From Brevibacterium marinum (GTDB taxonomy: Bacteria; Actinomycetota; Actinomycetes; Actinomycetales; Brevibacteriaceae), in the NCBI RefSeq assembly GCF_011927955.1, contig NZ_JAATJN010000001.1:3038001-3102000 (forward strand): a stretch of DNA of 64,000 nucleotides, written 5' to 3'. Made by a program: the position numbers and the translations under genes. How positions within the stretch are numbered: position 1 is the first letter of the stretch; the number at the start of each line of letters is the position of its first letter. The notes beneath the pieces are model-generated. The model was not told where the DNA came from and searched no databases. It worked only from the letters and a program-made list of their open reading frames with translations. Of the stretch, positions 6,570 to 15,721 are shown in pieces.

Positions 6570-7715
6570 ATGACGACCCGACGATACGGCAGCATTCTGC
6601 CATGCGGTGCGATCGCATTCAGCCTGATGGTGGTTCTGAGCGGCTGCGTCTTCGAGACCGACGCTCCGGAGGACGACTCCGCCGGGCCCACGTCGGGCAC
6701 CGAGACGGAGTCCACAGCCGCAGACGGTTCCGTCGCAGAGCCGGAGGTGGTGGCCGAGGACCTCGACGTGCCCTGGTCGGTGGCCTTCTACGAGGGACGG
6801 GCCCTCATCAGTGAACGAGATTCCGGTCGCATCCTTGAAATCGACCGACAGGGCCCCGCGGAGGCCAGGGAGGTCACAACGGTCACCGATGTCGCCGCCT
6901 CGGGCGAGGGCGGTCTATTGGGGATCGCCGTCCGTGGGGACAGTCTCTATGCGTACTTCACATCCGAAGCAGACAATCGGATACAGCGCTTTCCTCTCAG
7001 CGACGGCGGCGAAGGCGTTGAGGTCGGTATGCCGAAGACCATCCTCGAGGGAATCCCCAAGGCGGGATTCCACAATGGCGGCCGGCTCGCCTTCGGTCCC
7101 GATGGCATGCTCTACGCAACGGTGGGTGACGCCGGCGACCGGCAGGCCGCGCAGGACCGTGAGTCGCTGTCCGGCTCGATCCTGCGGATGAATCCCGACG
7201 GCAGCGTGCCGGAGGACAATCCGTTCGACGGTTCCCTGGTCTACTCCTATGGGCACCGCAATCCGCAGGGACTGGACTGGGACGACGGCGGAACCATGTA
7301 TGCCAGTGAGTTCGGCCAGGACACCTGGGATGAGCTCAACATCATCGAGGCCGGCGGCAACTTCGGGTGGCCGGAGGTCGAAGGGATCTCAGAGAGTGCC
7401 GCCGATGACGAGGAATTCATCGATCCGGTGCAGCAATGGAGTCCCGACCAGGCCAGCCCGAGTGGAATCGCGATCAGCGGGGACAGGATTCTCGTGGCCA
7501 ACCTTCGCGGAGAAGTGCTGCGGACCGTGCCATTATCGGATGTCGCCGACTCCGAGGTCGCCTATGCCGGTGAGTTCGGTCGCCTGCGCGATGTGGTGAC
7601 GACGCCGAGCGGCGACGTATGGTTCCTGACGAACAATACGGACGGACGCGGTGATCCGGGTGCGGACGACGATCGCATCCTTCGCATCCCCTCCGACCTC
7701 AGCGCTGGAGGCTGA
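6570..7715 (+). CDS. PQQ-type glucose/sorbosone dehydrogenase-like lipoprotein
   Basis: This 381-aa secreted lipoprotein has a hydrophobic signal ending in the lipobox LSGC (Cys26), followed by an Asp/Ser/Thr-rich linker and a six-bladed beta-propeller of the GSDH family. Diagnostic segments are VPWSVAFYEGRALISERDSG, GEGGLLGIAV, GFHNGGRLAFGPDGMLYAT, YSYGHRNPQGL and NFGWPEVEG. Family members oxidise aldoses extracellularly with PQQ, but many actinobacterial homologues have no proven substrate. I chose the ATG at 6570 because GAGAGGT precedes it and the signal peptide follows at once; the open frame extends upstream through the tRNA-Pro gene. Confidence 0.85.
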   Translation: MTTRRYGSILPCGAIAFSLMVVLSGCVFETDAPEDDSAGPTSGTETESTAADGSVAEPEVVAEDLDVPWSVAFYEGRALISERDSGRILEIDRQGPAEAREVTTVTDVAASGEGGLLGIAVRGDSLYAYFTSEADNRIQRFPLSDGGEGVEVGMPKTILEGIPKAGFHNGGRLAFGPDGMLYATVGDAGDRQAAQDRESLSGSILRMNPDGSVPEDNPFDGSLVYSYGHRNPQGLDWDDGGTMYASEFGQDTWDELNIIEAGGNFGWPEVEGISESAADDEEFIDPVQQWSPDQASPSGIAISGDRILVANLRGEVLRTVPLSDVADSEVAYAGEFGRLRDVVTTPSGDVWFLTNNTDGRGDPGADDDRILRIPSDLSAGG

Positions 7716-7737
7716 AGACGCCCGGTCGAGACCGAGC

Positions 7738-8850
7738 TCAGCGTTGGAAGTCGATGATCTGTCGCACCACGGTGCCGTCGGCCAACGCGTCGAATGCGGC
7801 GTTGATGTCCTCGAGGCCGATCGTGTCGGAGACCAGTTCTTCGACCGGCAGCTTTCCTTCACGCCAGAGGTCGGCGTAGAGGGGAATGTCGCGGCTGGGC
7901 ACCGCCGAGCCCAGATAGGAGCCGATGACGGTGCGTGCCTCTGTCGTGAGGGTGACCGGTGTGATGTGCGACTGGGCATCGGGTGCGGGCAGACCCACCG
8001 TGACCGTCGTCCCGCCGACCTGAGTCGCGGAGAACGCGGTCTCGAAGGCGCGGGGATGGCCGACGCATTCGATGACGATCGGAGCCCGACGCTGTCCGAG
8101 CTGTTCGGGAGTGTAGACCTCGGCAGCGCCCAGTTCCCTTGCCCTGACCAGTTTGTCCGGGTTCGAGTCCACGCCGATCACTCCTGCGGTCTCAATGGAC
8201 AGTGCCGTGATCAGGGCAGCCATCCCGACTCCTCCCAATCCGACGATCATGATCTCGTCCTCAGGCCCCGGAGCTCCCGCGTTCAGGATCGCTCCCCCAC
8301 CGGTGAGGACCGCGCAGCCGAGCACGGCCGCGACCGACGGGGGAACGTCGGAGGCCACCGGGACGACGGAGGCACGATTGACCACAGCGTGAGAGGCGAA
8401 CACCGACGCGCCGAGGTGGTGGAGCACCTCGGCGCCGGTGCCGTCGTGGAGTCGGATCTTGTGTCCGTCGAAGGGCAGCGTTCCAGCACCGTTCGTCGCA
8501 CTGCCCGGCGTGCACGGCAACTTGCCGTCGGTGCGACAGTTCGCGCACTCTCCGCATCGGGGCAGGAACACGGTCACCACCTGGTCGCCGACGGCGAGGT
8601 CCTCGACTCCCTCGCCGAGTTCCTCGACGATGCCGGCACCTTCATGGCCGAGCAGCATCGGCAGAGGTCGTGGTCGGTTCCCGTCGACGACGGACAGGTC
8701 GGAATGGCAGACTCCGGCGGCGGTCATGCTCAGCCGCACCTCTCCCGGTCCGGGCCCGTCGAGGTCGAGTTCCTCGATCGACATCGGCCCGGTCGTCGCG
8801 TATGGGCGTCGAGCGCCCATATCTCGCAGCACAGCTCCACGGATCTTCAC
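7738..8850 (-). CDS. Zinc-dependent alcohol dehydrogenase, MDR superfamily
   Basis: This 370-aa cytoplasmic NAD(P)-dependent oxidoreductase shows catalytic zinc ligands Cys48 (GVCHSD), His69 (LLGHEG) and the Cys of LGCAVLTGG. It also has four structural-zinc cysteines (CGECANCRTDGKLPC) and a Rossmann loop GLGGVGMAA. The layout matches the class I/III ADH group that includes formaldehyde and long-chain alcohol dehydrogenases. The substrate cannot be assigned. It is convergent with the lipoprotein gene at 22 bp and 62 bp downstream of rpiB on the same strand. Confidence 0.88.
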   Translation of the reverse strand: MKIRGAVLRDMGARRPYATTGPMSIEELDLDGPGPGEVRLSMTAAGVCHSDLSVVDGNRPRPLPMLLGHEGAGIVEELGEGVEDLAVGDQVVTVFLPRCGECANCRTDGKLPCTPGSATNGAGTLPFDGHKIRLHDGTGAEVLHHLGASVFASHAVVNRASVVPVASDVPPSVAAVLGCAVLTGGGAILNAGAPGPEDEIMIVGLGGVGMAALITALSIETAGVIGVDSNPDKLVRARELGAAEVYTPEQLGQRRAPIVIECVGHPRAFETAFSATQVGGTTVTVGLPAPDAQSHITPVTLTTEARTVIGSYLGSAVPSRDIPLYADLWREGKLPVEELVSDTIGLEDINAAFDALADGTVVRQIIDFQR

Positions 8851-8912
8851 GGCTCGTCTCCCGTTCCCACTGTCATTGCTTCCTCACCCGAGCCCGTCAC
8901 GGGCCGTTGAGA

Positions 8913-9386
8913 TCACAGGGCCGCGCGGCCCGTGGACTCGTATTCGTCCATGATTCGAATGCGACGTTCGTGACGGTCCTCCCCGGAGAAGGGCTCCGCC
9001 AGGAAGGCGTCGATGATGGCCAGTGTCTCGGTCTCCGGATGCTGCCTGGCCCCGACCGAGACGATCTGAGCGTTGTTGTGCTCGCGGGCGAGCTTGGCGA
9101 TGTCCGGGTTCCAGGCCAGCGCTGTGCGAGCTCCCTTCACCTTGTTCGCCGCCATCTGCTCGCCGTTGCCGGAACCGCCGATCACGACGCCGAGAGCCTC
9201 GACACCTGCCGCCTGGTCGTCGACCACGCCCTGGGCGGCGGCGATGCAGAAAGCCGGATAGTCATCGAGCGCATCGTATTCGTGGGCACCGTGGTCGACG
9301 ACCTCATGGCCTGAGTCGCCGAGGTGGGCCTTGAGCATCTCCTTGAAATCGAATCCTGCGTGGTCGGTGCCGAGATGGACCTTCAT
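8913..9386 (-). CDS. rpiB: Ribose-5-phosphate isomerase B
   Basis: This 157-aa LacAB/RpiB-family isomerase interconverts ribulose 5-phosphate and ribose 5-phosphate in the pentose phosphate pathway. The start MKVHLGTDHAGFDFK, the GGSGNGE loop, the NPDIAKLAREHNNAQ segment and a C-terminal RHERRIRIMDEYE helix are all characteristic. The GGSGNGE form lacks the Cys found in the E. coli-type CGSGIG loop, as in other actinobacterial RpiB proteins where a Glu serves instead. It lies between the DsbA-like gene and the alcohol dehydrogenase on the same strand. Confidence 0.93.
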   Translation of the reverse strand: MKVHLGTDHAGFDFKEMLKAHLGDSGHEVVDHGAHEYDALDDYPAFCIAAAQGVVDDQAAGVEALGVVIGGSGNGEQMAANKVKGARTALAWNPDIAKLAREHNNAQIVSVGARQHPETETLAIIDAFLAEPFSGEDRHERRIRIMDEYESTGRAAL

Positions 9387-9470
9387 GGTCTGACTCCTTC
9401 GAAGTGACCGGGACGAGACGCCCGGGAGTGTCTGGGTGGTGTGGGTGACATCTGAGTCGCAACCAGTCTC

Positions 9471-10076
9471 TCAGGAGAAGTCAGGATCCTGATCGCGGGT
9501 GCGCTTGAGTTCGAAGAACCCCGGTGTCGAGGCGACGGCGAGGACACCGTCGTAGAGGCGGCCCGCGTCCTCTCCCTTCGGCGCCGGTGTGACGACGGGG
9601 CCGAAGAAGGCGGTGCCCGCCGCACGGCAGACGGGGGTGCCCACTTCGTCGCCGACGAGCGACAGCGCCTCATCGTGAGATTTCTGCAGGGCCGCGTCGT
9701 AGTCATCACGCGTGCCGTACTTCATCAGGTCGGCGGGCAGCCCCACCTCGTCGAGCGCCTCGGCGACGGCCTTGTCGAAGTCCTTCTCCCCGCCCGGATG
9801 GATCCGTGAGCCGATGGCGGTGTAGAGAGGTTCGGCGATCTCCTCGCCGTGTTCGGCGATGGCTGCGGTGACGATGCGCATGGGGGCAAGGGCCCGGTCC
9901 ATCAGTTTCCGGTAGTCGTCGGGGATGTCCTTGTCGCGGTTGAGGATGTTCAGGCTCATGACGTGGAATCTCACATCGACGTCGCGGACCTTGGCGACCT
10001 CGAGCCCCCAGCGCGACGTCATCCAGGCCCAGGGGCAGGCCGTGTCGAACCACAGGTCAAGTGTCTCTCTGCTCAT
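9471..10076 (-). CDS. DsbA-family oxidoreductase, mycothiol-dependent reductase-like
   Basis: This 201-aa thioredoxin-fold protein resembles the mycobacterial Rv2466c group of mycothiol-dependent nitroreductases: DLWFDTACPWAWMTSRW at the N-terminus, a long helical insert, then GTPVCRAAGTAFFGPVV carrying the cis-Pro loop. There is no signal peptide, so it is cytoplasmic. The active site reads CPWA, so only the first Cys is present, pointing to a monothiol mechanism with mycothiol. It is divergent from pepN across about 145 bp. Confidence 0.82.
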   Translation of the reverse strand: MSRETLDLWFDTACPWAWMTSRWGLEVAKVRDVDVRFHVMSLNILNRDKDIPDDYRKLMDRALAPMRIVTAAIAEHGEEIAEPLYTAIGSRIHPGGEKDFDKAVAEALDEVGLPADLMKYGTRDDYDAALQKSHDEALSLVGDEVGTPVCRAAGTAFFGPVVTPAPKGEDAGRLYDGVLAVASTPGFFELKRTRDQDPDFS

Positions 10077-10222
10077 TTTCTCTCCTCGCTAGATTGGGCG
10101 GGGGCGGGTGCGGCACGCCCCCCTTCTTCGAGGCCAATTTATCAAGGCTTCGCATCTGAGAGGAATGCGTCCATGAAAGAATGGGCGAGTACACCCGGAC
10201 CCGAAGCGGAGGTCACCCCAAA

Positions 10223-12883
10223 GTGCCCCAACACAACCTCACTCGCGAGGAAGCTCGCAGGCGTTCATCGCTCGTCGACGTCTCGAGCTATGAGAACACT
10301 CTGATTCTCACAGGAGAGGGTGAGAGCTTCCGCGTTCGCTCCCGCATCCGCTTCACCGCAGCACCGGAGTCGACGACATTCATCGACGCCATCACCGCCA
10401 GCGTCGAGCGCATCCGTCTCAACGGCCTCGACCTCGAAGCCGCCGAGGTCGTCTCGGAGTCCCGGATCGCCCTGCCCGGGCTCGCCGCTGAGAACGAACT
10501 CGTCATCGATGCCCACTTCTTCTACATGAACACCGGAGAGGGCCTGCACCGCTTCGTCGACCCCATCGACGATGAGGTCTACCTCTACTCGCAGTTCGAG
10601 GTCCCCGACGCCCGCCGCGTCTTCCCCGTGTTCGAGCAGCCCGACCTCAAGGCTCCGTTCTCCTTCACCGTCGTCGCCCCCGATCGTTGGACGGTCGTGT
10701 CCAACTCACCCACTCCGAGTCCGAGCGGCCCCGCCGAAGTCTTCGCCGAACTCGACGAAGCCCCGGTCGACGACACCGCGGTGTGGCAGTTCGCCCCGAC
10801 GACGCCGATCTCGTCCTACATCACGGCGATCATCGCCGGACCCTACCGCAGCGTGCATTCCCAACTGACCTCCTCCGACGGCTCCCTCGTCCCCCTGGGC
10901 CTGTACTGCCGCGACTCCCTGTTCGAACATCTCGATGCCGACAACCTGTTCGCAATCACCCGCGCCGGCTTCGAGTTCTACGAACGCGAATTCCAAGTCT
11001 CCTACCCGTTCGAGAAATACGACCAGCTCTTCGTCCCCGAGTTCAACGCCGGGGCGATGGAGAACGCCGGTGCTGTGACCATTCTGGAGAACTACGTCTT
11101 CCGGTCCCGGCCCACCGAAGCGCTGGTCGAACGTCGTGCCGTGACCGTTCTGCACGAACTCGCCCACATGTGGTTCGGGGACCTGGTCACCATGAAGTGG
11201 TGGAACGATCTGTGGCTCAACGAGTCCTTCGCCGAGTTCATGTCGACGCTGGCCACGGCCGAGGCGACGAAGTACTCCCAGGCCTGGACGACGTTCGCCA
11301 CCATCGAGAAGTCATGGGCCTACCGCCAGGATCAGCTGCCGAGCACGCACCCGATCGTCGCGAGCATCGAAGACCTCGCCGATGTCGAGGTCAACTTCGA
11401 CGGCATCACCTATGCCAAGGGCGCCTCGGTGCTCAAGCAGCTGGTGGCGTGGGTCGGCCGCGCGGAGTTCTTCTCCGGGCTCAAACACTATTTCGACAAG
11501 CATGCCTGGTCGAACACGGAGCTGTCCGACCTCCTCGGCGAACTTGAGGCCACCAGCGGTCGCGACTTGGGAACCTGGTCGAGGCTGTGGCTCGAGGAGT
11601 CCGGGGTCAACCTCATCGAGACCGAGCTGGACACCGAGCCGGATGGGACCGCCGACGCCGAGGTGGTCTCCGAGCTGCGTGTGACACAGAACCCCTGGAT
11701 CATCGACGGGCAGCCGGTCCCGTCCCTGCGGCCCCACCGCCTGGCCATCGGGTTCTACTCCGACGACGGACAGGGTCGGCTCGTGCGCACCGACAGCTTC
11801 TCCCTCGACATCGATTCGGAGTCGGCCACCGTCGACGAGGCTCGCGGTGCGGTCAAGCCCGATGTGATCATCGTCAATGATTCGGACCTGACCTACGCGA
11901 AGGTCCGCTTCGATCGCGAGAGCATGGATGTCGCCGCGGCGCGGCTGGCAGACTTCGATGATTCGCTGGCCCAGCTCATCGTTCTCGGCACGCTCTGGGA
12001 CACGGTCCGCGACGGTCAGCGTCCGGCCCAGGACTACATCGCCACGGTCTTGGACAACTGCGCGTCCATCACACACTCCTCCGGTCTGCTCACGCAGATG
12101 CGTCAGCTGGAGACCGCGGTCGGGTCCTACCTGCCTCCGGCGGACAGGACCGAAGCGCGCACCACCCTCGCAGCACGGTTCCTCGAACTCCTTGAGTCGG
12201 TGCCCGGCGGCACCGATCAGGCGTTCCAGTTCGTCCGCGGCTTCATCAAGCACGCGAGCAGTGAGCAGCAGCTCGATCAGCTGCGGACCTGGTTGGAGAA
12301 GGCCGGGACCAGCATCTTCGACATCAGCATCGACACGGATCTGACGTGGGAGATCATCATCGCCCTGGCAGGACACGATGCCATCGATGACTCGATCATC
12401 ACCGAGATGTCCAGAACCGACCCCTCGGCGACCGGGACTCGGCAGGCGGCGACCGCTCGAGCCTCACGACCCACCTCGGCGGCGAAGTCGAAGGCCCTGA
12501 CCCGGATCCTCGACGATGCGGACCTGCCGAACTCGGAACTCGGTGCCCTGGCACTGGGCTTCGCCTCCGGCCTGCAGACACAGACCGGGGAGGTCATCGC
12601 CTCGGAAGCGCCGCTGCAGGACTTTTCGACGGAGTACTTCCAACGGGTCTCCGGGTGGTGGGAGACACGGACCCTCGAGATGGCGCAGACCATGACCCTG
12701 CGGCTGTTCCCCCCGGTCAATGAGCACACGGTCCAAGCGGCCCGGCAGTGGCTGAACGACCATCCCGCGGCGCCCAAGGGACTCATCCGCCTCATCGAAG
12801 AGAATCTTGCCGAAGCGAAGCGGGCTCTGACCGCTCAGGAAGTGTCCAGCACTTCCAAGGGTGCATTGACCTTCGGTCGTTAG
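10223..12883 (+). CDS. pepN: Aminopeptidase N (M1 family)
   Basis: This 886-aa zinc metallo-aminopeptidase trims N-terminal residues from peptides in the cytoplasm. The exopeptidase signature FNAGAMENAG and the zinc site HELAHMWFGDL followed by LNESFAEF (HExxH-18-E) are intact. A C-terminal ERAP1-like helical domain completes the usual actinobacterial length. The GTG at 10223 (MPQHNLTREEA) has GGAGGT with 9-nt spacing, better than the upstream in-frame ATG at 10181. mscS follows 12 bp after its stop. Confidence 0.95.
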   Translation: MPQHNLTREEARRRSSLVDVSSYENTLILTGEGESFRVRSRIRFTAAPESTTFIDAITASVERIRLNGLDLEAAEVVSESRIALPGLAAENELVIDAHFFYMNTGEGLHRFVDPIDDEVYLYSQFEVPDARRVFPVFEQPDLKAPFSFTVVAPDRWTVVSNSPTPSPSGPAEVFAELDEAPVDDTAVWQFAPTTPISSYITAIIAGPYRSVHSQLTSSDGSLVPLGLYCRDSLFEHLDADNLFAITRAGFEFYEREFQVSYPFEKYDQLFVPEFNAGAMENAGAVTILENYVFRSRPTEALVERRAVTVLHELAHMWFGDLVTMKWWNDLWLNESFAEFMSTLATAEATKYSQAWTTFATIEKSWAYRQDQLPSTHPIVASIEDLADVEVNFDGITYAKGASVLKQLVAWVGRAEFFSGLKHYFDKHAWSNTELSDLLGELEATSGRDLGTWSRLWLEESGVNLIETELDTEPDGTADAEVVSELRVTQNPWIIDGQPVPSLRPHRLAIGFYSDDGQGRLVRTDSFSLDIDSESATVDEARGAVKPDVIIVNDSDLTYAKVRFDRESMDVAAARLADFDDSLAQLIVLGTLWDTVRDGQRPAQDYIATVLDNCASITHSSGLLTQMRQLETAVGSYLPPADRTEARTTLAARFLELLESVPGGTDQAFQFVRGFIKHASSEQQLDQLRTWLEKAGTSIFDISIDTDLTWEIIIALAGHDAIDDSIITEMSRTDPSATGTRQAATARASRPTSAAKSKALTRILDDADLPNSELGALALGFASGLQTQTGEVIASEAPLQDFSTEYFQRVSGWWETRTLEMAQTMTLRLFPPVNEHTVQAARQWLNDHPAAPKGLIRLIEENLAEAKRALTAQEVSSTSKGALTFGR

Positions 12884-12886
12884 ACT
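12881..12886 (+). promoter_or_regulatory. Candidate -10 element overlapping the pepN stop codon
   Basis: TAGACT begins at the TAG stop of pepN and ends 9 nt before the mscS ATG. No Shine-Dalgarno sequence precedes that ATG. This is the arrangement expected of a promoter for a leaderless mRNA, which is common in actinobacteria. Confidence 0.35.
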
Positions 12887-12895
12887 CGTGTCATC

Positions 12896-14002
12896 ATGAC
12901 TTTGGAAGCTCTGCAATCCGACCTCCTGTCCGCGCCCAAGCTCGATTGGGATTTCCTTCTCGACGCTCCACTGAGGATCGTCATCATCATCCTCGGCGCC
13001 ATCGTGCTGAACATCGTGATGCGTCTCGTCATTCGACGCTTCTCCGCCGCTGTCGCCAAGGGCACAGTCGGCAGCGAGAAGAAGTCGGAGCACAGCAAGT
13101 TCTCGAGCACGGTCCTCGAATCCCAGCGCACCGGCATCGAGCCCACCGTCATTCGCGAACGGCGTGCGCAACGCGCGAAGACCGTCGGCCGGATGCTCTC
13201 ATCGGTGACGACGATCCTCATCAGCGTCATCGCCGTACTCATGGTGCTCGACCAGATGAACTTCAACATCGCGCCGATTCTGGCTTCGGCCGGCATCGTC
13301 GGTGTGGCACTGGCCTTCGGTGCACAGGAACTCGTCAAGGACTACCTGTCCGGGTTCTTCATGGTCATCGAGGACCAGTACGGCATCGGTGACACCGTCG
13401 ATCTCGGCGAGGCCGTCGGCGAAGTCGAGGACTTCGGTCTGCGCAAGACCGCGGTCCGCGATCTCACCGGAACGCTGTGGCATGTGCGCAATGGCGAGAT
13501 CATGCGCGTCGGAAACCTGTCGCAGGGCTGGGCTCGCGCAGTCCTCGAGATCCCTGTCAAATACACCACCTCGATGGAGACCTACAGTGAGATCACCGAG
13601 GCCGTGACCTCGTCCCTGTCTGCGAACCCGGATGTGGCAGCGGCCGTCCTCGAGACCCCGGAGATCTCGGGTGTCCAGTCCCTGTCCGCCGAGTACAGGG
13701 TCATCAGGACGATGATCAAGACGAAGCCGAACCTTCAGTGGATGGTCGAACGTGCGTTCCGTGCCGAGCTCACGAACGAGTTCGACAAACGGGGAATCGA
13801 CTTCCCGATCGTCCAGGAGACCGTACTCAGGTCGCTTCCGGGTATGTCCGGTCCGCTCGGGTCCGACGACGACAACCGTCCAGAGGCCGGGGGGAAGCAG
13901 CCGCAGCGTACCGACACTGCGCCGTCACCGCTGCCCAGCGATGACGAGATCCGAGCGACGACCGATGAAACCGCCGTCGATTCCGGAGATGGAGAGGGGT
14001 GA
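12896..14002 (+). CDS. mscS: Small-conductance mechanosensitive channel, MscS family
   Basis: This 368-aa membrane protein opens under membrane tension to release osmolytes. Hydrophobic helices occur near residues 24-42 and 100-120. The pore helix ILASAGIVGVALAFGAQELVKDYLSGFF and the beta-domain segment EDQYGIGDTVDLG identify MscS. The last 70 residues are a hydrophilic Pro/Ser/Asp-rich tail. A charged loop (about residues 55-95) separates the first and second helices. No ribosome-binding site is visible. The stop overlaps the beginning of the haemoglobin gene region. Confidence 0.9.
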   Translation: MTLEALQSDLLSAPKLDWDFLLDAPLRIVIIILGAIVLNIVMRLVIRRFSAAVAKGTVGSEKKSEHSKFSSTVLESQRTGIEPTVIRERRAQRAKTVGRMLSSVTTILISVIAVLMVLDQMNFNIAPILASAGIVGVALAFGAQELVKDYLSGFFMVIEDQYGIGDTVDLGEAVGEVEDFGLRKTAVRDLTGTLWHVRNGEIMRVGNLSQGWARAVLEIPVKYTTSMETYSEITEAVTSSLSANPDVAAAVLETPEISGVQSLSAEYRVIRTMIKTKPNLQWMVERAFRAELTNEFDKRGIDFPIVQETVLRSLPGMSGPLGSDDDNRPEAGGKQPQRTDTAPSPLPSDDEIRATTDETAVDSGDGEG

Positions 14003-14004
14003 AC

Positions 14005-14406
14005 GTGACTCAGACGTCGAACGAGACCATCTTCGAAGCCGTCGGTGGTCGACCCACCTTCACCAGGCTCGTCGACGTCTTCTACGACCATGTCGACAGA
14101 GACGAAGTCCTCATCGCCATGTATCCGGACGGACACGAACTGACCGGGGCCAAGCACCGGCTCCAGTCGTTCCTCGAACAGTACTTCGGCGGTCCGTCGA
14201 CCTATCAGGAGGAGAGGGGGCATCCGCGACTGCGGATGCGACATTTCCCATTCCCCATCGACTTCGATGCTCGTGACCGGTGGCTGGCCAGCATGCGCGC
14301 GGCTCTCGACGATGTAGCGCTGCCGCCGCTCTACGACGAGATCTTCTGGGACTACTTCCAGCGTGCAGCCACGGCCATGGTCAACACCAACAGCAATCCG
14401 GTCTGA
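14005..14406 (+). CDS. glbO: Group II truncated haemoglobin
   Basis: This 133-aa 2-on-2 globin carries the family segments GGRPTFTRLVDVFYDHV (B helix with Tyr), RMRHFPFPID (proximal His) and RDRWLASMRAAL (Trp G8). GlbO proteins bind oxygen and support redox or NO chemistry in actinobacteria. The GTG at 14005 has GGAGAGG with 7-nt spacing; the GTG at 13999, which overlaps the mscS stop, is the alternative. It is likely cotranscribed with mscS. Confidence 0.92.
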   Translation: MTQTSNETIFEAVGGRPTFTRLVDVFYDHVDRDEVLIAMYPDGHELTGAKHRLQSFLEQYFGGPSTYQEERGHPRLRMRHFPFPIDFDARDRWLASMRAALDDVALPPLYDEIFWDYFQRAATAMVNTNSNPV

Positions 14407-14479
14407 AACCGCACCCGACGGGCTGAAGTCTCACCCGACGGGCTGAGACCTCACCGTACGAGCTGAAGTCTCACCGCCC
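14402..14479. repeat. Four imperfect 20-bp tandem repeats
   Basis: Units of the form GGCTGAAGTCTCACCCGACG recur at 14402, 14422, 14442 and 14462 with two to five changes each. They span the gap between two convergent genes and run into the last codons of the minus-strand gene at 14471. No hairpin terminator is evident here. Confidence 0.75.
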
Positions 14480-15145
14480 GCGGGTGAGCAGATGACCGCC
14501 CGGTGTTGCGATCCGCAGCCAACCGGAGGATTCGAAGACCTCGTAGTCCTCGGACTCACTCCCCGAGGCGGTCGCCGTCTCGGGCACGAATCGAAGTGCA
14601 TCCGCAGCGAAAGCGAGGCCGCTGGGCAGCTCGGTGCCTCCCAGAGCGGTCATCGGCTTCGACCACACCTTCGAACGCAGCGCCTTGACCGCATGTGAGC
14701 CAGAGCCCTCCGGAGCTCCCGCACTGACCTCTGAGATCCCCGCCTCGGCGCTCGAACGCAGCACATCACCGCGGATCCTGTCGCGAGCCGTCCATTGGCC
14801 CTTGGGCGGAGCGATTCCGGTCCAGGACACCAGCACCGAGTTCGGCGGGACGGGCAGACGGGTGGCGTTTTCCTCTCTGGCGAAGCGATCCTTGAGGTTG
14901 GCCAGCGGCACCACCTCGTCGAGCCCGTCGTTCTCCGGCCCCGTCAGCCGCAGCATGCGCATGGCCAGCACCAATGGCGTCGTATCGCCGAGTCCGTGTG
15001 GATACAGCGGTGCGACGGTGACGACGAGCACAGTCGCTGACACGTGCAGACGCATTGCTCCGTCCGGGTCCAGCCGGTGAGCCAGGCCCGTGAATGCGGC
15101 CAGGTCCTTCATCGCCAGCGGATCGGCGATCTCGAGTTCCGTCAC
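14471..15145 (-). CDS. Conserved hypothetical protein (224 aa)
   Basis: No family was recognised with certainty. The protein is soluble without signal or membrane segments, with a beta-rich N-terminal half (RLHVSATVLVVTVAPLYPHG) and a Trp-containing middle (VLVSWTGIAPPKGQWTARDRI). The GTG start overlaps the thioesterase stop by 4 nt (GTGA), so it is probably translated with it and functionally linked. Such companions of hotdog thioesterases are common in actinobacteria but undefined. Confidence 0.7.
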   Translation of the reverse strand: MTELEIADPLAMKDLAAFTGLAHRLDPDGAMRLHVSATVLVVTVAPLYPHGLGDTTPLVLAMRMLRLTGPENDGLDEVVPLANLKDRFAREENATRLPVPPNSVLVSWTGIAPPKGQWTARDRIRGDVLRSSAEAGISEVSAGAPEGSGSHAVKALRSKVWSKPMTALGGTELPSGLAFAADALRFVPETATASGSESEDYEVFESSGWLRIATPGGHLLTRGR

Positions 15146-15696
15146 CGGCGACGTCCTCGCATCGGAACGGCTGGTCGGATGACTTCTTCCATGACTTCTG
15201 CCTCCTTCTGGCTCAGACGCCGTGGTTTCGAACTTGCGATGTCGACGAAGACGATGACCGTCTCGGCCAGGGTATAGCCGACCGAACCATCCGGTTCGGC
15301 GATGACGTAACCGATCGTCACTGACGCGGGCTTCACCTCGCTGATCACAAGGTCGATGGCAAGGGGCCCCGCCCGGTACGGGATCGGCTGGCGATACTCG
15401 ATCGCGTGCGAGGCGACGAGCAGCTCGGTGCTCGTCGAGGCCTCGGCGAAGATCGTCGGTATCCGGATTCCTGACACCGTCTCTGCCACACCCAGTCGCC
15501 CCGGCGTCGTCGGGGCGTCGGTGCCGAAGGTCGGGGAGCCGAGAGCTCGCACTCGTGCCTCTTCGAGCAGGCGCAGCTGAGTGACGTTGTTGACATGGCC
15601 ATAGGCATCCATGTCACCCCATCTCAGCTCCAGCAGTACTCGGGTGAATTCGTTCAGATGGGGGTCGGTGGCGCCTGAATGCATATGGCCCATCAT
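15142..15696 (-). CDS. Hotdog-fold acyl-CoA thioesterase (4-hydroxybenzoyl-CoA type)
   Basis: This 184-aa protein has the signature RWGDMDAYGHVNNVTQLRLLEEARV, with the conserved Asp and His-Val-Asn-Asn of the 4HBT/YbgC thioesterase family, which hydrolyses acyl-CoA to free acid and CoA. The substrate is unknown. The ATG at 15696 (MMGHMHSGAT) is the most sensible start, since the longer open frame runs into the divergent tesB gene. It is divergent from tesB and coupled to the downstream 224-aa gene. Confidence 0.82.
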   Translation of the reverse strand: MMGHMHSGATDPHLNEFTRVLLELRWGDMDAYGHVNNVTQLRLLEEARVRALGSPTFGTDAPTTPGRLGVAETVSGIRIPTIFAEASTSTELLVASHAIEYRQPIPYRAGPLAIDLVISEVKPASVTIGYVIAEPDGSVGYTLAETVIVFVDIASSKPRRLSQKEAEVMEEVIRPAVPMRGRRR

Positions 15697-15721
15697 GCCA
15701 CTTTCAGCGTGCCGGTGGCGC

